DNA of 64,000 nt from Pontederia crassipes (lineage: Eukaryota; Streptophyta; Magnoliopsida; Commelinales; Pontederiaceae): positions 21,960,501-22,024,500 of the forward strand of contig CM060197.1 of the NCBI GenBank assembly GCA_030549335.1, read 5' to 3'. A model generated the notes under the pieces. That model saw only the letters and a list, made by a program, of their open reading frames with translations, did no database searches and was not told the DNA's origin. Below, one piece after another: positions 23,947 through 36,364 of the stretch; position 1 is the first letter of the stretch, and the number at the start of each line of letters is the position of its first letter. The translations under genes and the position numbers were made by a program.

Positions 23947-26900
23947 TGTAACACCCCACGATTTTATCAAGGGTAATATAGTAATTTTATAATTCAATTA
24001 GAGTGTTTGATGGATTGAAGAAAAATTTAAATCCCATTTAGAGTGGAAATCATAATTAGATCGAGATTAGGAATTTTAATTTGATTTGAGATCTAAAAGA
24101 TATATTAATGGATATAGGATTTCCACGTAGGATAGGATTGAGAATTTTATGGCTTAAAATATTTTAATCATTAAAATAATATTTATTATTATTTTAATTT
24201 GAAAATTAGATGATAAAATATTATAAAATTAAATAATTCCGAAAATATAAAGGAAAATTGGAGAGGAATTTGATTAATGATGGGATATTTAAATAATTTC
24301 GGAATTTACTTAAATTAGGATAAATCTCTCTTAGTTAAAGAGATAAAAAAGAGGATTAAATTTGAGAGAAATTAGATATTATAGTTAAAGTTAAACTAAT
24401 GATTTATAAATCTTATAAATAAGAAGTTGGCCGACTAAACTTAAAGAGGGAGAGAAATTATTTGTTTGTGTGTGGCGCTCTTCGACGACCGACGTAATTT
24501 TCTCGGCGGCGAAGGCGGGATTTCAGGCGTTAGCAAGGGTAAGGAGGGGTCCTTTGGATTTTATTTTATTATCAAATTCTGTTTACGGCTGTGTTAGCGA
24601 TTGTAACCAAAGAGATTTAAAAAAAAGAAGAAGAAAGAGTTTTACACCCCTAAAGAGAAAGAGAGAAGGTGGAAAAAAAATGAGGGCGTAACAAAATAGG
24701 AGAGAGAAAGGGATTGAGAGAAAAGAAAAAAAAAAGAGATTGGAGCAGACATTTTTGCGGGCGTAAATGAATTGAGAGAGAAGAGATTAAGAAGGAGAGA
24801 GAGAAAGTAGAGAGAGAAGAAATTGGTGGCCAAGCCGTAATAAAAGAATAGAGAGAGAGGGGAATTGAAAGAAAAAAAAAAGAAAAGATTGGTTCATGCC
24901 CGCAAAAGAAGTAGAAAGAGAAAGATAGAGGAGTAAAATCAAAAGGGAGAGAAAAGGGGAAGATTTGAAGGGGAAATATGGTGGCTGTAACATTAGGGAA
25001 AAACAAAAGAAATGATGATGGGATGATTTGGTGGCCAACGAATGATTGGCCGTAATAGAAGATTAGAGAGATTGGAGGGAGAAATAGCAGAACATAAAAA
25101 GAAAATATGTGCGTGCAGTTGATAGGAGAGAGAAGTTGAGAAAGAAAAGTAGATAAAAGAAAATAAGGAGAAAAGAGATTTGCGGTCGATAAGCAGAAGA
25201 AATTAAAAAAAATTCCTTTTAGTTTTTTTCAATTTGATTTGAAATTTTCTGACAATGAAATTCTTCGTTTTATTTCTCGGTCAGGAAAAAAAAATAGAAT
25301 GTATAGAGAAAAATGATTAAAAGTAATTGTTGGTCAAAATTCGGCATTGGTGCAACCAATTGACGATCGAGAATAGAGTTAATTTTTCAACAAATTTGAG
25401 GTACGTAGGGGGATCCCCATGGCGTCGGTTTTCCGCGACATGGACCCCAAAACTCTTTTTCGTTATACATAAATTATATATTATTTTGCATCGATTGAAT
25501 ATTGAATGACATAGATATGACCTTCGAAAATTATGTTGAAAACACAATTCTTGATGGTGACAGAATTTGGTAGGGGTTCTGTCTGACACGACTTGGATTC
25601 CATTTAGCACGATCCGGGTAATGATCAACGCGGATTGGGTTCTGGAATAGAAAACATGTTTTTATGAATTGATTTATAGTTTATTGGATTGTTAATATCG
25701 TTATTCATTGTCGATCATTTGATTAACATCTCTGATTTTATTATGCTCATATCAGATCATATTGTCATCATATTGATTATTGTTGACATTACACCCAATC
25801 ATGATATTGATTATGGTATTGATCCATTGACCTCATTATTGATCGATCCTGATCAAATTGTTATCGTATCCGATTTATCATCATCCCATCTGATCATATC
25901 ATTGATTAATAGTGATTTTCTGATTGGGTCATATTTAACCTAAGATAATTGTTAAAGATAGACATCTTAGGTAATTGAGATAAAAGTTGAAAATGTATTG
26001 GGCCCATGTCTACTGTTTGCCACTGGGACTGATTGGACCTTCGGGCTAACTACGCCTACGGGCTGATAGGGCCTTCGGGCTAATATTGCGCCTTCGGGCT
26101 GATTGGGCCTTCGGGTTGATTGGGCCTTCGGGCTAATATTGCACCTTCGGGCTAACTACGCCTTCGGGTTGATAGGGCCTTCGGGCTAACTATTTCGGTG
26201 TGATCCTTCGTCCCCCATCATACCCAAACTTATTGATTGAAGTGACATGGTGTCCCCTAATAATAATAGAAAGCTCTCTTATTGCGCCCGAAAGGGTTGA
26301 TCATAACTCCAAAGATGGAATTGATAATTGAATTGATGATCGAATTGTTAATTGAATTGCACCCTAGTGGCTGATGGATAATTGATTTCGTCCTAGTGGT
26401 TGATAAACTATCGATTTCACACTTATGGCTGATGAAAAAATTAAATTGCGCCTTTAAGACTGATGGATAATAAATTATGGTCTTTGTGCCTGATAGATGA
26501 ATTGATAAATTATTAATAGAATTGAATTAATAATTATTATTGTGGCCTTCATCGACTTTTGGCCAATTGAACATTGATCAATTGTTAATTATTAATTGAA
26601 TTATTTATTGTTGAATTGTAGTCTTCATTGACCTCTGATCAATTATATATTGTTATGAATAATTATTTATTGATAGTATTGATATTGATATTGACCATGG
26701 TTCATATAAATATTATGGGTGACCCTACGTACTGAGTTATCTCATTGGGCTTTGCCTCTGTATTTGGATCCATACAGGTGATGGTGATGGCGATGATGAG
26801 ACGGTTGGTGATTCCTCTGACGGGTGACATGCACATGGATATATGGTCCATTACTGTATAGACGTGGGCCCTAACCCGCAAGTTATTAGATATGGTATAA

Positions 26901-27054
26901 TAGCTTCCGCATATTGTAATAAAATATTGTAAATTAGTCTTCCGCTTATGTAAGTCAGTTCGTTGATTGGTCAAAGTCAAGGTATAGAATTGAGTGACGT
27001 TGCCGAAATAGCCTTCTGGGCAGGCAAAAGAAAAAAAAATCTTGGAGCGTTACA
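23947..27054 (+). repeat. Solo LTR, probably Ty3/gypsy (Tekay/Del-like)
   Basis: It starts TGTAACACCCC and ends GGAGCGTTACA, giving matching TGTAAC/GTTACA ends. Flanks are AAAAT and AAAAC, a four-of-five match to a 5-bp target duplication. A TATA box TTATAAATA lies at 24413-24421, followed by a long purine-rich stretch. A tandem block of GCCTTCGGGCT units occurs at 26024-26195. No internal retrotransposon region adjoins either end. Confidence 0.6.
26024..26195 (+). repeat. Short tandem repeat of GCCTTCGGGCT units
   Basis: About ten imperfect units of 15-20 bases, each with CCTTCGGGYT followed by GATTGGG, GATAGGG, AACTACG or AATATTGC spacers. It lies within the solo LTR. Confidence 0.8.
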
Positions 27055-27682
27055 AAAACCAATTAAATGCAACCCGAAATAAAATCTGATCAATGCCAAA
27101 CCACTAATTACATACGTACGATCTCCATTCAGGTCCAGCGGTAACTCTTTGTGGAGTACGTACTGATCATTACTTGATTGATTAGCTAGCTAGCTAGCTA
27201 ATTAGTTAATTAATTAAGATCTCCCAATTAATTAATTGAGATTATTGTATGAATAATGATCTGTGAGGGCGAGGAGATGTACGTAGCAATCAATCCCAAC
27301 TGCATGCTGAAAGAGTTGTTGCAAATCAAACACTACGTAAATATCAATTAATCAATCAATCCCAACTCCATGCTCAAAGAGTTGCAAGCACTACATATCA
27401 GTCAATCAATCCAACTAAATATCCAACCACTGGAGAAAGAGAAACGGAGGAGGAGTACAACAAAGTTATTGCTGGCGTCCATGCTTTTGTAATTGTTTGC
27501 TGTCGTCGTCGTCAGGAAACTCCTCCTCCTTAATTAATGTCAATTGTGCGGGTTTTTCTCTCTATTTAAGAGCGGCTTAATTCCATGCATGCTTTCCAGT
27601 AAGATCGATTGCCCCAACCAAAATTAATTAAGCAACTTAAAGCTACTCTACGAGTGTAATTAACTTCCTAAGAGATATATCC
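27055..27682 (+). promoter_or_regulatory. Upstream region of the type III PKS gene
   Basis: A TATA-like CTATTTAAGA at 27562-27571 lies about 115 bases before the start codon. A (CTAG)n/(TTAA)n microsatellite lies at about 27180-27225. A motif CAATCCCAACT-CATGCT with AAAGAGTTG is repeated (near 27290 and 27355). No upstream gene is present. Confidence 0.5.
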
Positions 27683-28979
27683 ATGGGGTCGACTTCTGCC
27701 CAAACAGTCGGCGTTGTTGCTTGCAAGGCCGCCGGGACCGCCGCCATACTCGCCATGGGCACCGCCAACCCCTCCGGCCTCCTGCATCAGACAGATTTCC
27801 CGGACTACTACTTCGACATCTCCAACAGCAATCACATGGTCGCCCTCAAGGAGAAATTCCAACGAATCTGTACTTAAGTTTTCTCTCTACATTTTGCTTA
27901 TTCTAAATTATATTCTACTGTAAATGCTTTTCTGATCACTGCTAATTTCGCCACCTTTAATTTCTGACAATATATATATTGCAGGTGAGAAGACCATGAT
28001 CGAGAAGCGCCACCGATTCCTCACCGACGAGGTAATCAAGGAGAACCCCAACATCGTCACCTACCTCGGCTCGTCGGTAAATGTCCGCCAAGAGATGTGC
28101 GACGTCGAGATCCCTCTTCTCGGCTCCGAGGCCGCCATGAAGGCCGTGAAGGACTGGGGACGCCCTGTCTCCGACATCACCCACCTCATCGTGTGCAACA
28201 GCGGCGCTGCCTCCATGCCCGGAGCCGACTTCGATATCGTCAGGCTGCTGGGCCTCCCAAACTCCACCAGGCGGTTCATGCTCTATCAGACAGGCTGCTT
28301 CGGCGGCGGTACGGTCCTCCGCCTCGCCAAGGACCTCGCCGAGAACAACCCCGGGGCGCGCGTTCTCGCGATATGCTGCGAGATCACGTCCATCGGCTTC
28401 CGCGGCCCCAACGAGGCCGACCTGGAAAACCTCATCAGCCAGGCCTTGTTCGGCGACGGCGCGGGAGCGGTGATCGTGGGAGCCGACGCGCATGCCGGCG
28501 TCGAGCGTCCGATCTTCGAGATTGCTTCGGCGTCTCAAAGGATCCTCCCAGGATCTGATGGCGGGATCGTCGGAAAACTGCGGGAGGCAGGGCTGATGGT
28601 CACCTTGCAGCCGCAGGTGCCGACGCACATATCAGAAAATATAGAGAGCATCTTGACGGAGACTCTGAAGCCACTGGGGATCAAGGACCTGGAACAACTA
28701 TTCTGGGTGGTGCACCCCGGCGGGGCGGCCATACTGGACAAGACGGAGCAGAAACTTGGACTGAAGGACAGTAACAAGTTCTGGGCGTCGAGGGAGGTGT
28801 TGAGGCAGTTCGGCAACATGTCGAGCCCTTCTGTAATCTTTGTCATGGAAGTGATGAAGAAGAGGTCGGAGGAGCAAGGGATGATCACCGCCGGCGAAGG
28901 TCTCGAGTGGGGCGTGCTCTTAGGATTTGGTCCCGGGATCACTGTGGAAACAGTTGTCCTCCATTGCCCAAAGGCTTGA
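27683..28979 (+). CDS. Type III polyketide synthase (chalcone synthase superfamily), non-canonical
   Basis: Exons 27683-27869 and 27985-28979 give 393 residues. The single intron splits a Cys codon (T/GT) at the position conserved in chalcone synthases. The catalytic residues are present: Cys167 (YQTGCFGGG), His306 (VVHPGG) and Asn340 (FGNMSS), plus gatekeeper Phe218 and the GFGPG loop. Compared with alfalfa CHS2, cavity residues differ: Thr132 to Ser, Ser133 to Gly, Thr197 to Gly, Asp255 to Val and Phe265 to Val, while Gly256 and Ser338 are kept. Such enzymes condense a CoA starter with malonyl-CoA units in the cytosol. Loss of Thr197 and Phe265 bulk suggests a different starter or chain length, so I do not call it chalcone synthase. 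Curcuminoid-type or pyrone/long-chain products are possible. Confidence 0.95.
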
Positions 28980-29310
28980 CGTAGCCGGCGGCAGTGGATG
29001 AGATCAGGACGTCGTACGATCCATGTAATAATCGAAATCCATCATAATTCATAAAAGTTAAATGGTCGGAAGACTTTAATATTTTAATAAAAATCATAAT
29101 TAATAAAAAAATTATAATAATCATATGATATATTTTTCAACTAATAATTTATAAGACCTCTAGCATCTAAATACTTCGTTACATCACTTAGCATCAATTT
29201 TCAATATTAGACTTGAAATAGACTTGAAATACTTATATGATCTTAAGCATGAACATCACTAGAGCAGTTATTATCTATTCTTGATTACCTGATTCAGAGT
29301 GTAGATTTTT
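28980..29310. other. PKS 3' flank
   Basis: AT-rich DNA with likely PKS 3' UTR signals. AATAAAAATC and AATAAAAAAAT tracts near 29084-29110 could serve polyadenylation. No gene is seen. Confidence 0.5.
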
Positions 29311-29748
29311 TAGGAGCGTTCAATGGATCCGGTGAATCCGATTATTCAACTCGACCCAAATTGGTTCGGATCGGATTGATGGTTGATCCGACCATGGGTC
29401 TAGTTAGGTATACCTAACTCGAACCACTCGAATATTTTTTAAAATTTTTATTTAGTTTTCAACTTTTATGTTATATAAAAAAATGAAAAAATCAAAATAA
29501 AATATTTTATTAAATATGTAAAATAATATTTAAATACTTAACAAATTGTTTTATGCTTTTAAAATAAATATAGTATAATATTTTTACATTGAATAATATA
29601 AAATGTAAGAAAAAATTAAAAGAAAATTGATGGTCAAGAAACTTGACCACCCGACAAAGAGGAGTGACCCAATTCGACCCCATCAAAATTGGATAGGTCG
29701 AGTCGGGGTTTGGAGGGGAGGTCAAGCTGGACCTGTGAACACCTCTAA
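29311..29748. mobile_element. hAT-type MITE
   Basis: Imperfect terminal repeats: TAGGAGCGTTCA at the left, TGAACACCTCTA(A) at the right. An 8-bp target duplication AGATTTTT flanks it on both sides (29303-29310 and 29749-29756). The GC-rich ends are rich in GGGTCGAGT/ACTCGACCC words and an AT-rich centre lies between. No coding capacity. The ends match those of the element at 46457-46938. Confidence 0.78.
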
Positions 29749-30169
29749 AGATTTTTCAGTTAAAGTACGTATCATATTACATGCGATGCATGTGTCATCA
29801 TCATAATATTTTTAAACATGCATGTCATAAACTATAACATAATCTTTACCTAACATTACATCATACTTGACATAAAATTTGTTAGAACATTAATTAGTTA
29901 ACATACTTTCTTGACTTCAGCACCATCATCTCCTACAACATGAGCATACATGGCATATAACTTATCCTTACATTTCTTCTTACTTACCATGAATATTTTA
30001 GAAGTTTCTTTATAACTCCTTTATCCTTGCTTAACATCTTCTCTTTCTTTCTATTAAATCTTTACTTTTTATTTTCTTGGGATCGCTTTATAACCCTTTG
30101 GACATTCCTTTTCCTTTCTTTCTTTCTTTCATTATCATATTATATCATCGAGCTACATTATGACATCAC

Positions 30170-30790
30170 TTTCATTTACTTTATTATATGACATTTTTCA
30201 TATTTACATTGGAAAAACCTCAAATGCCTTTTGGGTATTGGAATTGTTTTTCAGGAAGTCTCAATCATCATAAAGTGAAAGAAATTTACTTATCATCTTT
30301 ACTTTAGTGAGTACTTTCATTAATTTCACCACATGACATCTTTCATCTTTATATTAGAAAATCTCAAACATCTTTTATGCGATGACATTAATTTTCAAGA
30401 GGTCTCAATCTTCATAAGGCAAAAGACATTTACTTCTCATATTTAACATAATGAATACTTTCATTATCTTTATCACATCTTTCATCTTTACTTAATTGAA
30501 GGCTCAGCGTAACATATTATTACAAGTAGGTCATGGGCCCCTGTGAAATCTTAAATACCTTTTAGGTAAAAAGCATTTACTTCTCATTTTTAATTTTAAT
30601 GAGTATTTTTGTTACTTTTATCATCTGACATTTTTCATCTTACTTAATTGAAGGCTCACGACAACATCATTACAACTATGTATGGCCCTTGAAAAATCTC
30701 AAACACTTTTTGGGTGATGACATTATTTTTCAAAAAATCTCAATCAATATAAGGTGAAAGACATTTACTTCTTAATTTTATTAATAAATA
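30170..30790. repeat. Imperfect tandem repeats of about 150 bp
   Basis: Four successive diverged units share CATCTTTA, AAATCTCAAA, TTTTTCA, TCTCAATC and GACATTTACTTCT in the same order. Confidence 0.65.
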
Positions 30791-33129
30791 TCCTCATGAA
30801 AAATAAATAAAATAATTAACCATATACATTTGGGAATTAAAATGTAATTCAATTTACAACTAAAAGAAATCAATATTTGTCATATAAAAAAGATATAACA
30901 AAATGCTTAAAAAGAGAGAAACTAAAATGATCAATTGTTATGAATTAATTGGGTGTAACATACATACATACATACAAGGTTGTCAAGTTCGAGTTTCTAC
31001 CTAAGTTCCGTTTGAGGGAGGGGAGAGATGAACTCATATCGTAAATTCGATACGTAAATACGTAGTATTTAGATATAATATTAATTTAATATTTTTTATT
31101 TTTTAAACCACATAAAAAATATTAATAAATACATAAAATTTTAAAATAACATGAATAATTAGAGAATAAAATTTCACAAATTATAAACTTGTAGAAAATC
31201 TATTTTAAAATTATCAAGATAAGTATATATATAAATTCAATTGAAGTATCATAAATTCATATAATGAAATTAATAAATTTATATACAATCACATAAATGT
31301 AAGGAAAATTATTATAGTCTAAATTTTTTGTCTAAAATATTATTTTCTTTTCATTATTATCATAATCACTATATAATTTTTTCAATGTATGATTAGATTT
31401 TTATTTAAGCATTATGTCCAAGGAATGAAATAATAAACATAATTAATTGGAATTATTTATAATAAATTACATATTTTTATCCGATTTTCTATCTTAATTT
31501 TAATTTGTTATAAAATTTTAAATAAATTTAGTATTATTATAAAATAATAGCAAAAAAATAATAAATATAGAATTTATGTATAGTAAACTAACAAATGTTG
31601 TCAAAAAAACTTTGGCATTGAGGTTGAACCTCCTGTAACGGGATCATCATGCCTACCAGACAAGCTACAACACACATGTGATTGAAAACGAAGTACGAAC
31701 TACTTAATCGTTCATATGCACGTATTCATACGCTTTTATCGTGTTAAAACATAAGTATATCCGATTTTAATCCATTTTACGTTTTTAACTCGACTCAACT
31801 CTTTTTTGAACCCTAGATACGTAACTTCATAAGTTTTTAAGTATTAAAACTAGTTTTTAACAATCTTGCATGCATACATATATACATACATACATATGAT
31901 TAATTGGGGCGTAACATCCGTTATGTGTAACCTGGTGCAACGTCCTATATTTTACATCTACAGTCCAAATGGAACACCCAACATTCGCTCTCTTTTCTCT
32001 CTCAATGATTGATGGCATTGACCTTCTCTTCTCACTCTTGACGATCCATGTTGGCGGGATCTGGTTTGATGCCAAGCTTGACGACGGTGGTGGGATTTGG
32101 TTCGATGCAGCAAGGCATGGCTTGATGGAGGGGGCGAGCACTCGCAGAGTCGGGGGCGACGATCGCAAAAGTTAGGAGCGTCGATCGCAAAGGTTGGGAC
32201 TCGTGGGGGTGACGATCGGTGTGTCAGTTTGGCATAGCTTAGCCTAGTTTGGCTTGGTGACTTTCTAATTGAGAACAGAATTTATAAGAAAGTTTTATTT
32301 ATTTAAATAGGCTAAACTTATTTATAAGCGATGTGGCCTATTATCTTATAAGACCAACATACTAATTAACATATTGTTATAATAAGTTAGATTAGTTATT
32401 GTAAAGTTAATAAATAACATAAGCCCACACTTTCTTTTCAAGTCTACTATAAGTCACATGCCAGAGGTTTTTAGTATTCTATTTTTTTCGATTGCTCCAC
32501 CAGTAACCAATGTTTGAAAAGTGGCACTCATCATTAAACTCATACGACATTAAGACTTATGTGCACTCATCACATGTTGGAGTCTCCATCTGAGTATGAC
32601 TAATATGGTGTTGTTCCGAGGGCTATGGCGGGTGAGGCTCATCGTGAAAAATTTCTAGGTACCAAGAGGAATCCAATTAAAACGTGATAGGAGGATAAAT
32701 TTTGGAGCGTTATAGAACATCTGCGTCCACTTATGTGCTGCAATAGATCACCACCTTAATTTTGTCTTTCCTTCCTTCCCTTCCTTCCCTTCGCCAATAA
32801 CAAAAACAAGTAGAACCAAATATCTTACCAAGTGAAGCGAGAGGGTAGTAGACCTCAAGAGCATCTTTCTTACCTGCAATCGCGACCATAATCACCACCA
32901 TCATGCAGTAGCAGGACAAGGAGGAGGAACCATGAGAAAATGCTAAAGATTGGCAGCTTTGTCCCCTCATCTCCTCTCGAAGGCTCACTTAGGGGAACGC
33001 ATCTAAGGGAGGCCTTCGTCTGCTATGCATCAATTGAAGGGCAATAGTCTTATATTTATATAAAGCTATGCATCAAATCCTCTTCTCTCCATTATTATTT
33101 CTATCTTCTTTGTGATTTTTTTATTTATA

Positions 33130-33960
33130 TCTTTTATAATTATATTCCAATACATATTAATTAATTCCATCATTTATTTTTTATGTCAACACTTGATATT
33201 CTCATTATTAATTTGTGTATTAAAATTTTAAGTTTAAAAAATCTTTATATTCCATTATTTTTTATTTATAATAACAAATAATCATATATAAATGAATCAT
33301 TAATTAATGTGTATTAGATTTAACATCGTCATTAAATTATATACATATCATGCATGAACATTTCTTTTATTTTTACTATTTTTTTATTTTTTGTTTATAT
33401 TTTCTTTATAATTATTATCTTAATATCATGTTAATTTATTACCTCGTTTAATTTATTATATTTCCACTTGCTATTCTCATTATTAACTATCATATTAACT
33501 AAATTGCATCATTTAATGTTTGATATCAACACTTGATATTCTCATCATTAATTTGCATATTAAAATTTTAACATTACAAATTACATATTTACACTTTATA
33601 TTCCATTAAATTTTTTATGTGTAATAACAAATAATCATATAAAAATTCATTGTTAATTAATGTGTGTTAAATTCAACATCATGATTAAATTTCGTTATGA
33701 TCTCAATACATATTAATTTGTTACATTATTTCGTTCTTTGTATTGTCACTTGGTATTCTCAGTATTAAATATCATATTAATTATTTATATCATTTAATCT
33801 TTTATATCAACACTTGATATTCTTATTATTAATTTGTGTAATAAAATTTTAACTTTACAAACTCTTTATATTCAATTATATTTTGTTATTTATAATTACA
33901 AATAATCATATATAAATGCATGCTTAATTGATGTGTATTAAATTTAAATAATGATATTTT
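33130..33960. repeat. Imperfect tandem repeats of about 300 bp
   Basis: Three units share ATCAACACTTGATATTCT, TTAATTTGTGTA, TAACAAATAATCATATA and TTAATTGATGTGTATTAAAT in order, beginning near 33180, 33510 and 33800. Confidence 0.7.
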
Positions 33961-34194
33961 TTCATAAATATTATACACATGTGTGTGTATTTATGTATGT
34001 ATATACTTTCATACATGGAGAGAGAGAGAGAGAGAGCAATTTTAATATGCTTGTAGTCAAAGTTAATTGTTAAAGGATAAAGTTGCCTAAAAAAATGACA
34101 TTAAAATGTTTGGAGTGGCAATATGGGGATCCTATTATTATGTAAAATTATTGTTTTTTTCATTTTCATTTAATCATGATATATTATGACTTAC

Positions 34195-34765
34195 TTTTGC
34201 ATTTGTTTCCGAGTTGATTGAATGATATTAGCTTCCCTAACATTTTTAACATTGCCCACCCAAAAGATCGTTGTTCTCACAACAAATATTGCTTCTTGAT
34301 TTGAGCATACACAATATTTTTATATGATCTCCTTTATTGTAAGATTGGAGAGGTCAGAACTTGAAGCTTCACTCATAAGCCTTGTAGAGCATGACACAAT
34401 GTTAAAATTATAAAATAAGTGTTACTATATTCGAAAAATCGATAACACATCTTCACGTGGTATTAAAGTCAAATGTTCTGGGTTCAAACCTCTTCCCACC
34501 ATTCGTGCTTCTCTTTAACGTCCTCGGTCCTTTCATCTATTTTTCACAAAGGCTCACTCAATTGCCGTTGCACTTCTCGTCTCCCTTTCGATCTTCCCCG
34601 TTCTTTACTAGTAAGGGGATAACAACTTAATTTTTTATACATATTATATTATTAATTAATTCTTAATATTTAATATGCTACAATGATGATATATAATTGT
34701 GAAAACAGATCTCGCATGTCAAAAGGATCTTAATTTAAATAAGTTATTAATTGGAAAGTCACATA
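34195..34765. other. Spacer with one copy of a direct repeat and a Pol III B-box-like site
   Basis: The part at about 34205-34350 is repeated in the same direction at about 37025-37165 on the other side of the CACTA element. Near 34480, GGGTTCAAACC resembles a tRNA/SINE B box, preceded by TGGTATTAAAG. A SINE remnant is possible but no A box or tail was confirmed. Confidence 0.4.
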
Positions 34766-35907
34766 CACTACAAGAAAAAATGCTTGTTACAGACGGTCCA
34801 AACCGTCGGTAAAACGGTCAGATCCATCGAAAATGACATTTTTCGACGGTTCTTTCGACGGACAATGTCCGTGCGAAAAAGGGTCGTCGCAAATAATTTG
34901 CGACGATTTTTTATAAACCGTCGGTATTACAGACGGTTTAGGGGGCGGGCGCGACAGTCGAACGAAAAATATCGACGGCACGAATCGCCGATAATATCGA
35001 TAGTTGAAGCCGCCGATATATATCGACGGTCAAAACCGTCGATAGTATCGACGGCTCATGCCGTCGATAAATATCGACGGCACGAACCGTCGATAAAACC
35101 ATCGATATATATCGGCGGTTTCAACCGTCGATATTATCGATGGTTTAAACCGTCGACACACTTGGTTAGACGGTTTCACCCGTCGACCCCACAATTAATT
35201 TTCGACGACTTTAACCGTCGATAATGTTGCACGGATGGTTTTAAACGTCGGTAAGTATAAAAAATCCATTGTCGACATTGCCATAATTCAGCTATTTTCG
35301 ACGGTCAGGACCGGCGGAAACAAAAAATAAAAATAAAAAATGCTGAATTTTAAATGTCCGAACAGATAATACAATATTTCAAACAAAATGTAACTATCTC
35401 AGATAACATCACAGATCACATAAAATAAATCAAACATGAAAGAGTTGAAGTCATTCCATAATTCAAACATCACATAATTCAAACAAAATGTAACTATCAA
35501 AACAATACATAATTCAAAGTTATTCCAAACAAAATTGAATTCTTGGTGAAGCCAATCCAAGAATGAAGAAGGAAGAGCTGAAGTTATGAGCCATTCCAAA
35601 TGCTAGAAAAAAGGAAATGATATACTGCGTATCAGCTTATACTTAACGAAAAAAGAATCTATATAACAACTAGTAACATAGGTGGTAAGAGTAATATTTT
35701 CAAATTCGGACCGACAAGAACTCATCAGGCAAAAGAGAAGCTAGATCTTGTTGTTCCAAGACTATTACTCTTCCCTAGAATTATGTACTGATCTGCAAAA
35801 CACAAGCCAGAAATAGGAAATTAGAAAACTCATGTTTGATAGAGGTCTCATGGAAGGAAGGAATCCGGCCGCCCTCTGCGCGTCGCGGTCAGATCCCGCC
35901 GTTCGAC

Positions 35908-36170
35908 GGAGGGCGGCCGGATCTGGCCGCCGCACGAGGATCGGAGGGCGGCCGGATCTGGCCGCCCCACGAAGGGCGGCCGGATGTGGCCGCCGCGCGC
36001 GGAGGGCGGCCGGATCTGGCCGCCGCGCGCGGAGGGCGGTCGGATCTAGCCGCCGTGTGCGGAGGGTGGCCGGATTTGGCCGCCGCGAGCGAATGGCGAC
36101 CGGATATGGCCGCCGCGCGTGAATGGCGGCCGGATATGGCCGCCGCACGGGAGGCGGCCGGATCTGGCCG
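35908..36170. repeat. 30-bp tandem array, each unit a palindrome
   Basis: About nine units of 29-34 bp. The core GGCGGCCGGATCTGGCCGCC is a near-perfect palindrome, and units at 36001, 36031, 36061, 36091 and 36121 are spaced exactly 30 bp. Since 30 is a multiple of three, both strands stay open over the array, which explains the overlapping frames here (ten-residue repeats such as GRPDLAAARG). Confidence 0.9.
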
Positions 36171-36354
36171 TCGGAGAGAGCAAGGAGGGCGGGGATCGGA
36201 CCTACCTGCGCCGGAGATTTCAGTCGGCGGCGAAAGCTTCGGGCGGCGGCGAACGCGGGAGGTGGCTGACGGCCGAATGAATTGCAGACGAAACGGCGGT
36301 CGGACGTATCAGCAGACGAACGTTGAAAACGAAGAAAGTGAGAGTGGGGTCGGG

Positions 36355-36364
36355 TATTTATATA
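36355..36364 (-). promoter_or_regulatory. TATA box of the CACTA element
   Basis: On the minus strand the sequence is TATATAAATA, followed by a CT-rich leader and, near 36205, a CAG-GTAGGT splice-donor-like site. This is the usual position of the CACTA transposase promoter next to the subterminal array. Confidence 0.55.

Larger units (their letters stand above)
29749..34194. other. Long AT-rich spacer without recognisable genes
   Basis: Contains two tandem-repeat blocks (listed separately), CATA microsatellites near 30960-30975 and 31880-31895, a TTTC run near 30112-30130 and an AG run at 34018-34037. GC-richer segments at 31960-32230 and 32740-33000 give only short unsupported frames. Sequence from about 31910 (GGGGCGTAACATCC) to 32715 (TTTTGGAGCGTTATA) has LTR-like ends but I could not confirm a target duplication. 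Confidence 0.55.

Noticed and set aside
26024-26195. Regular short repeats as a CRISPR array
   Set aside because: A plant LTR context and adjacent imperfect repeats without unique spacers of constant length; a microsatellite-like array instead.
28097-28558. 153-codon and antisense 223-codon frames over the PKS
   Set aside because: Shadows of the GC-rich PKS exon 2, with no homology.
34470-34500. tRNA gene at GGGTTCAAACC
   Set aside because: No cloverleaf, acceptor stem or A box could be folded around it; at most a SINE remnant.
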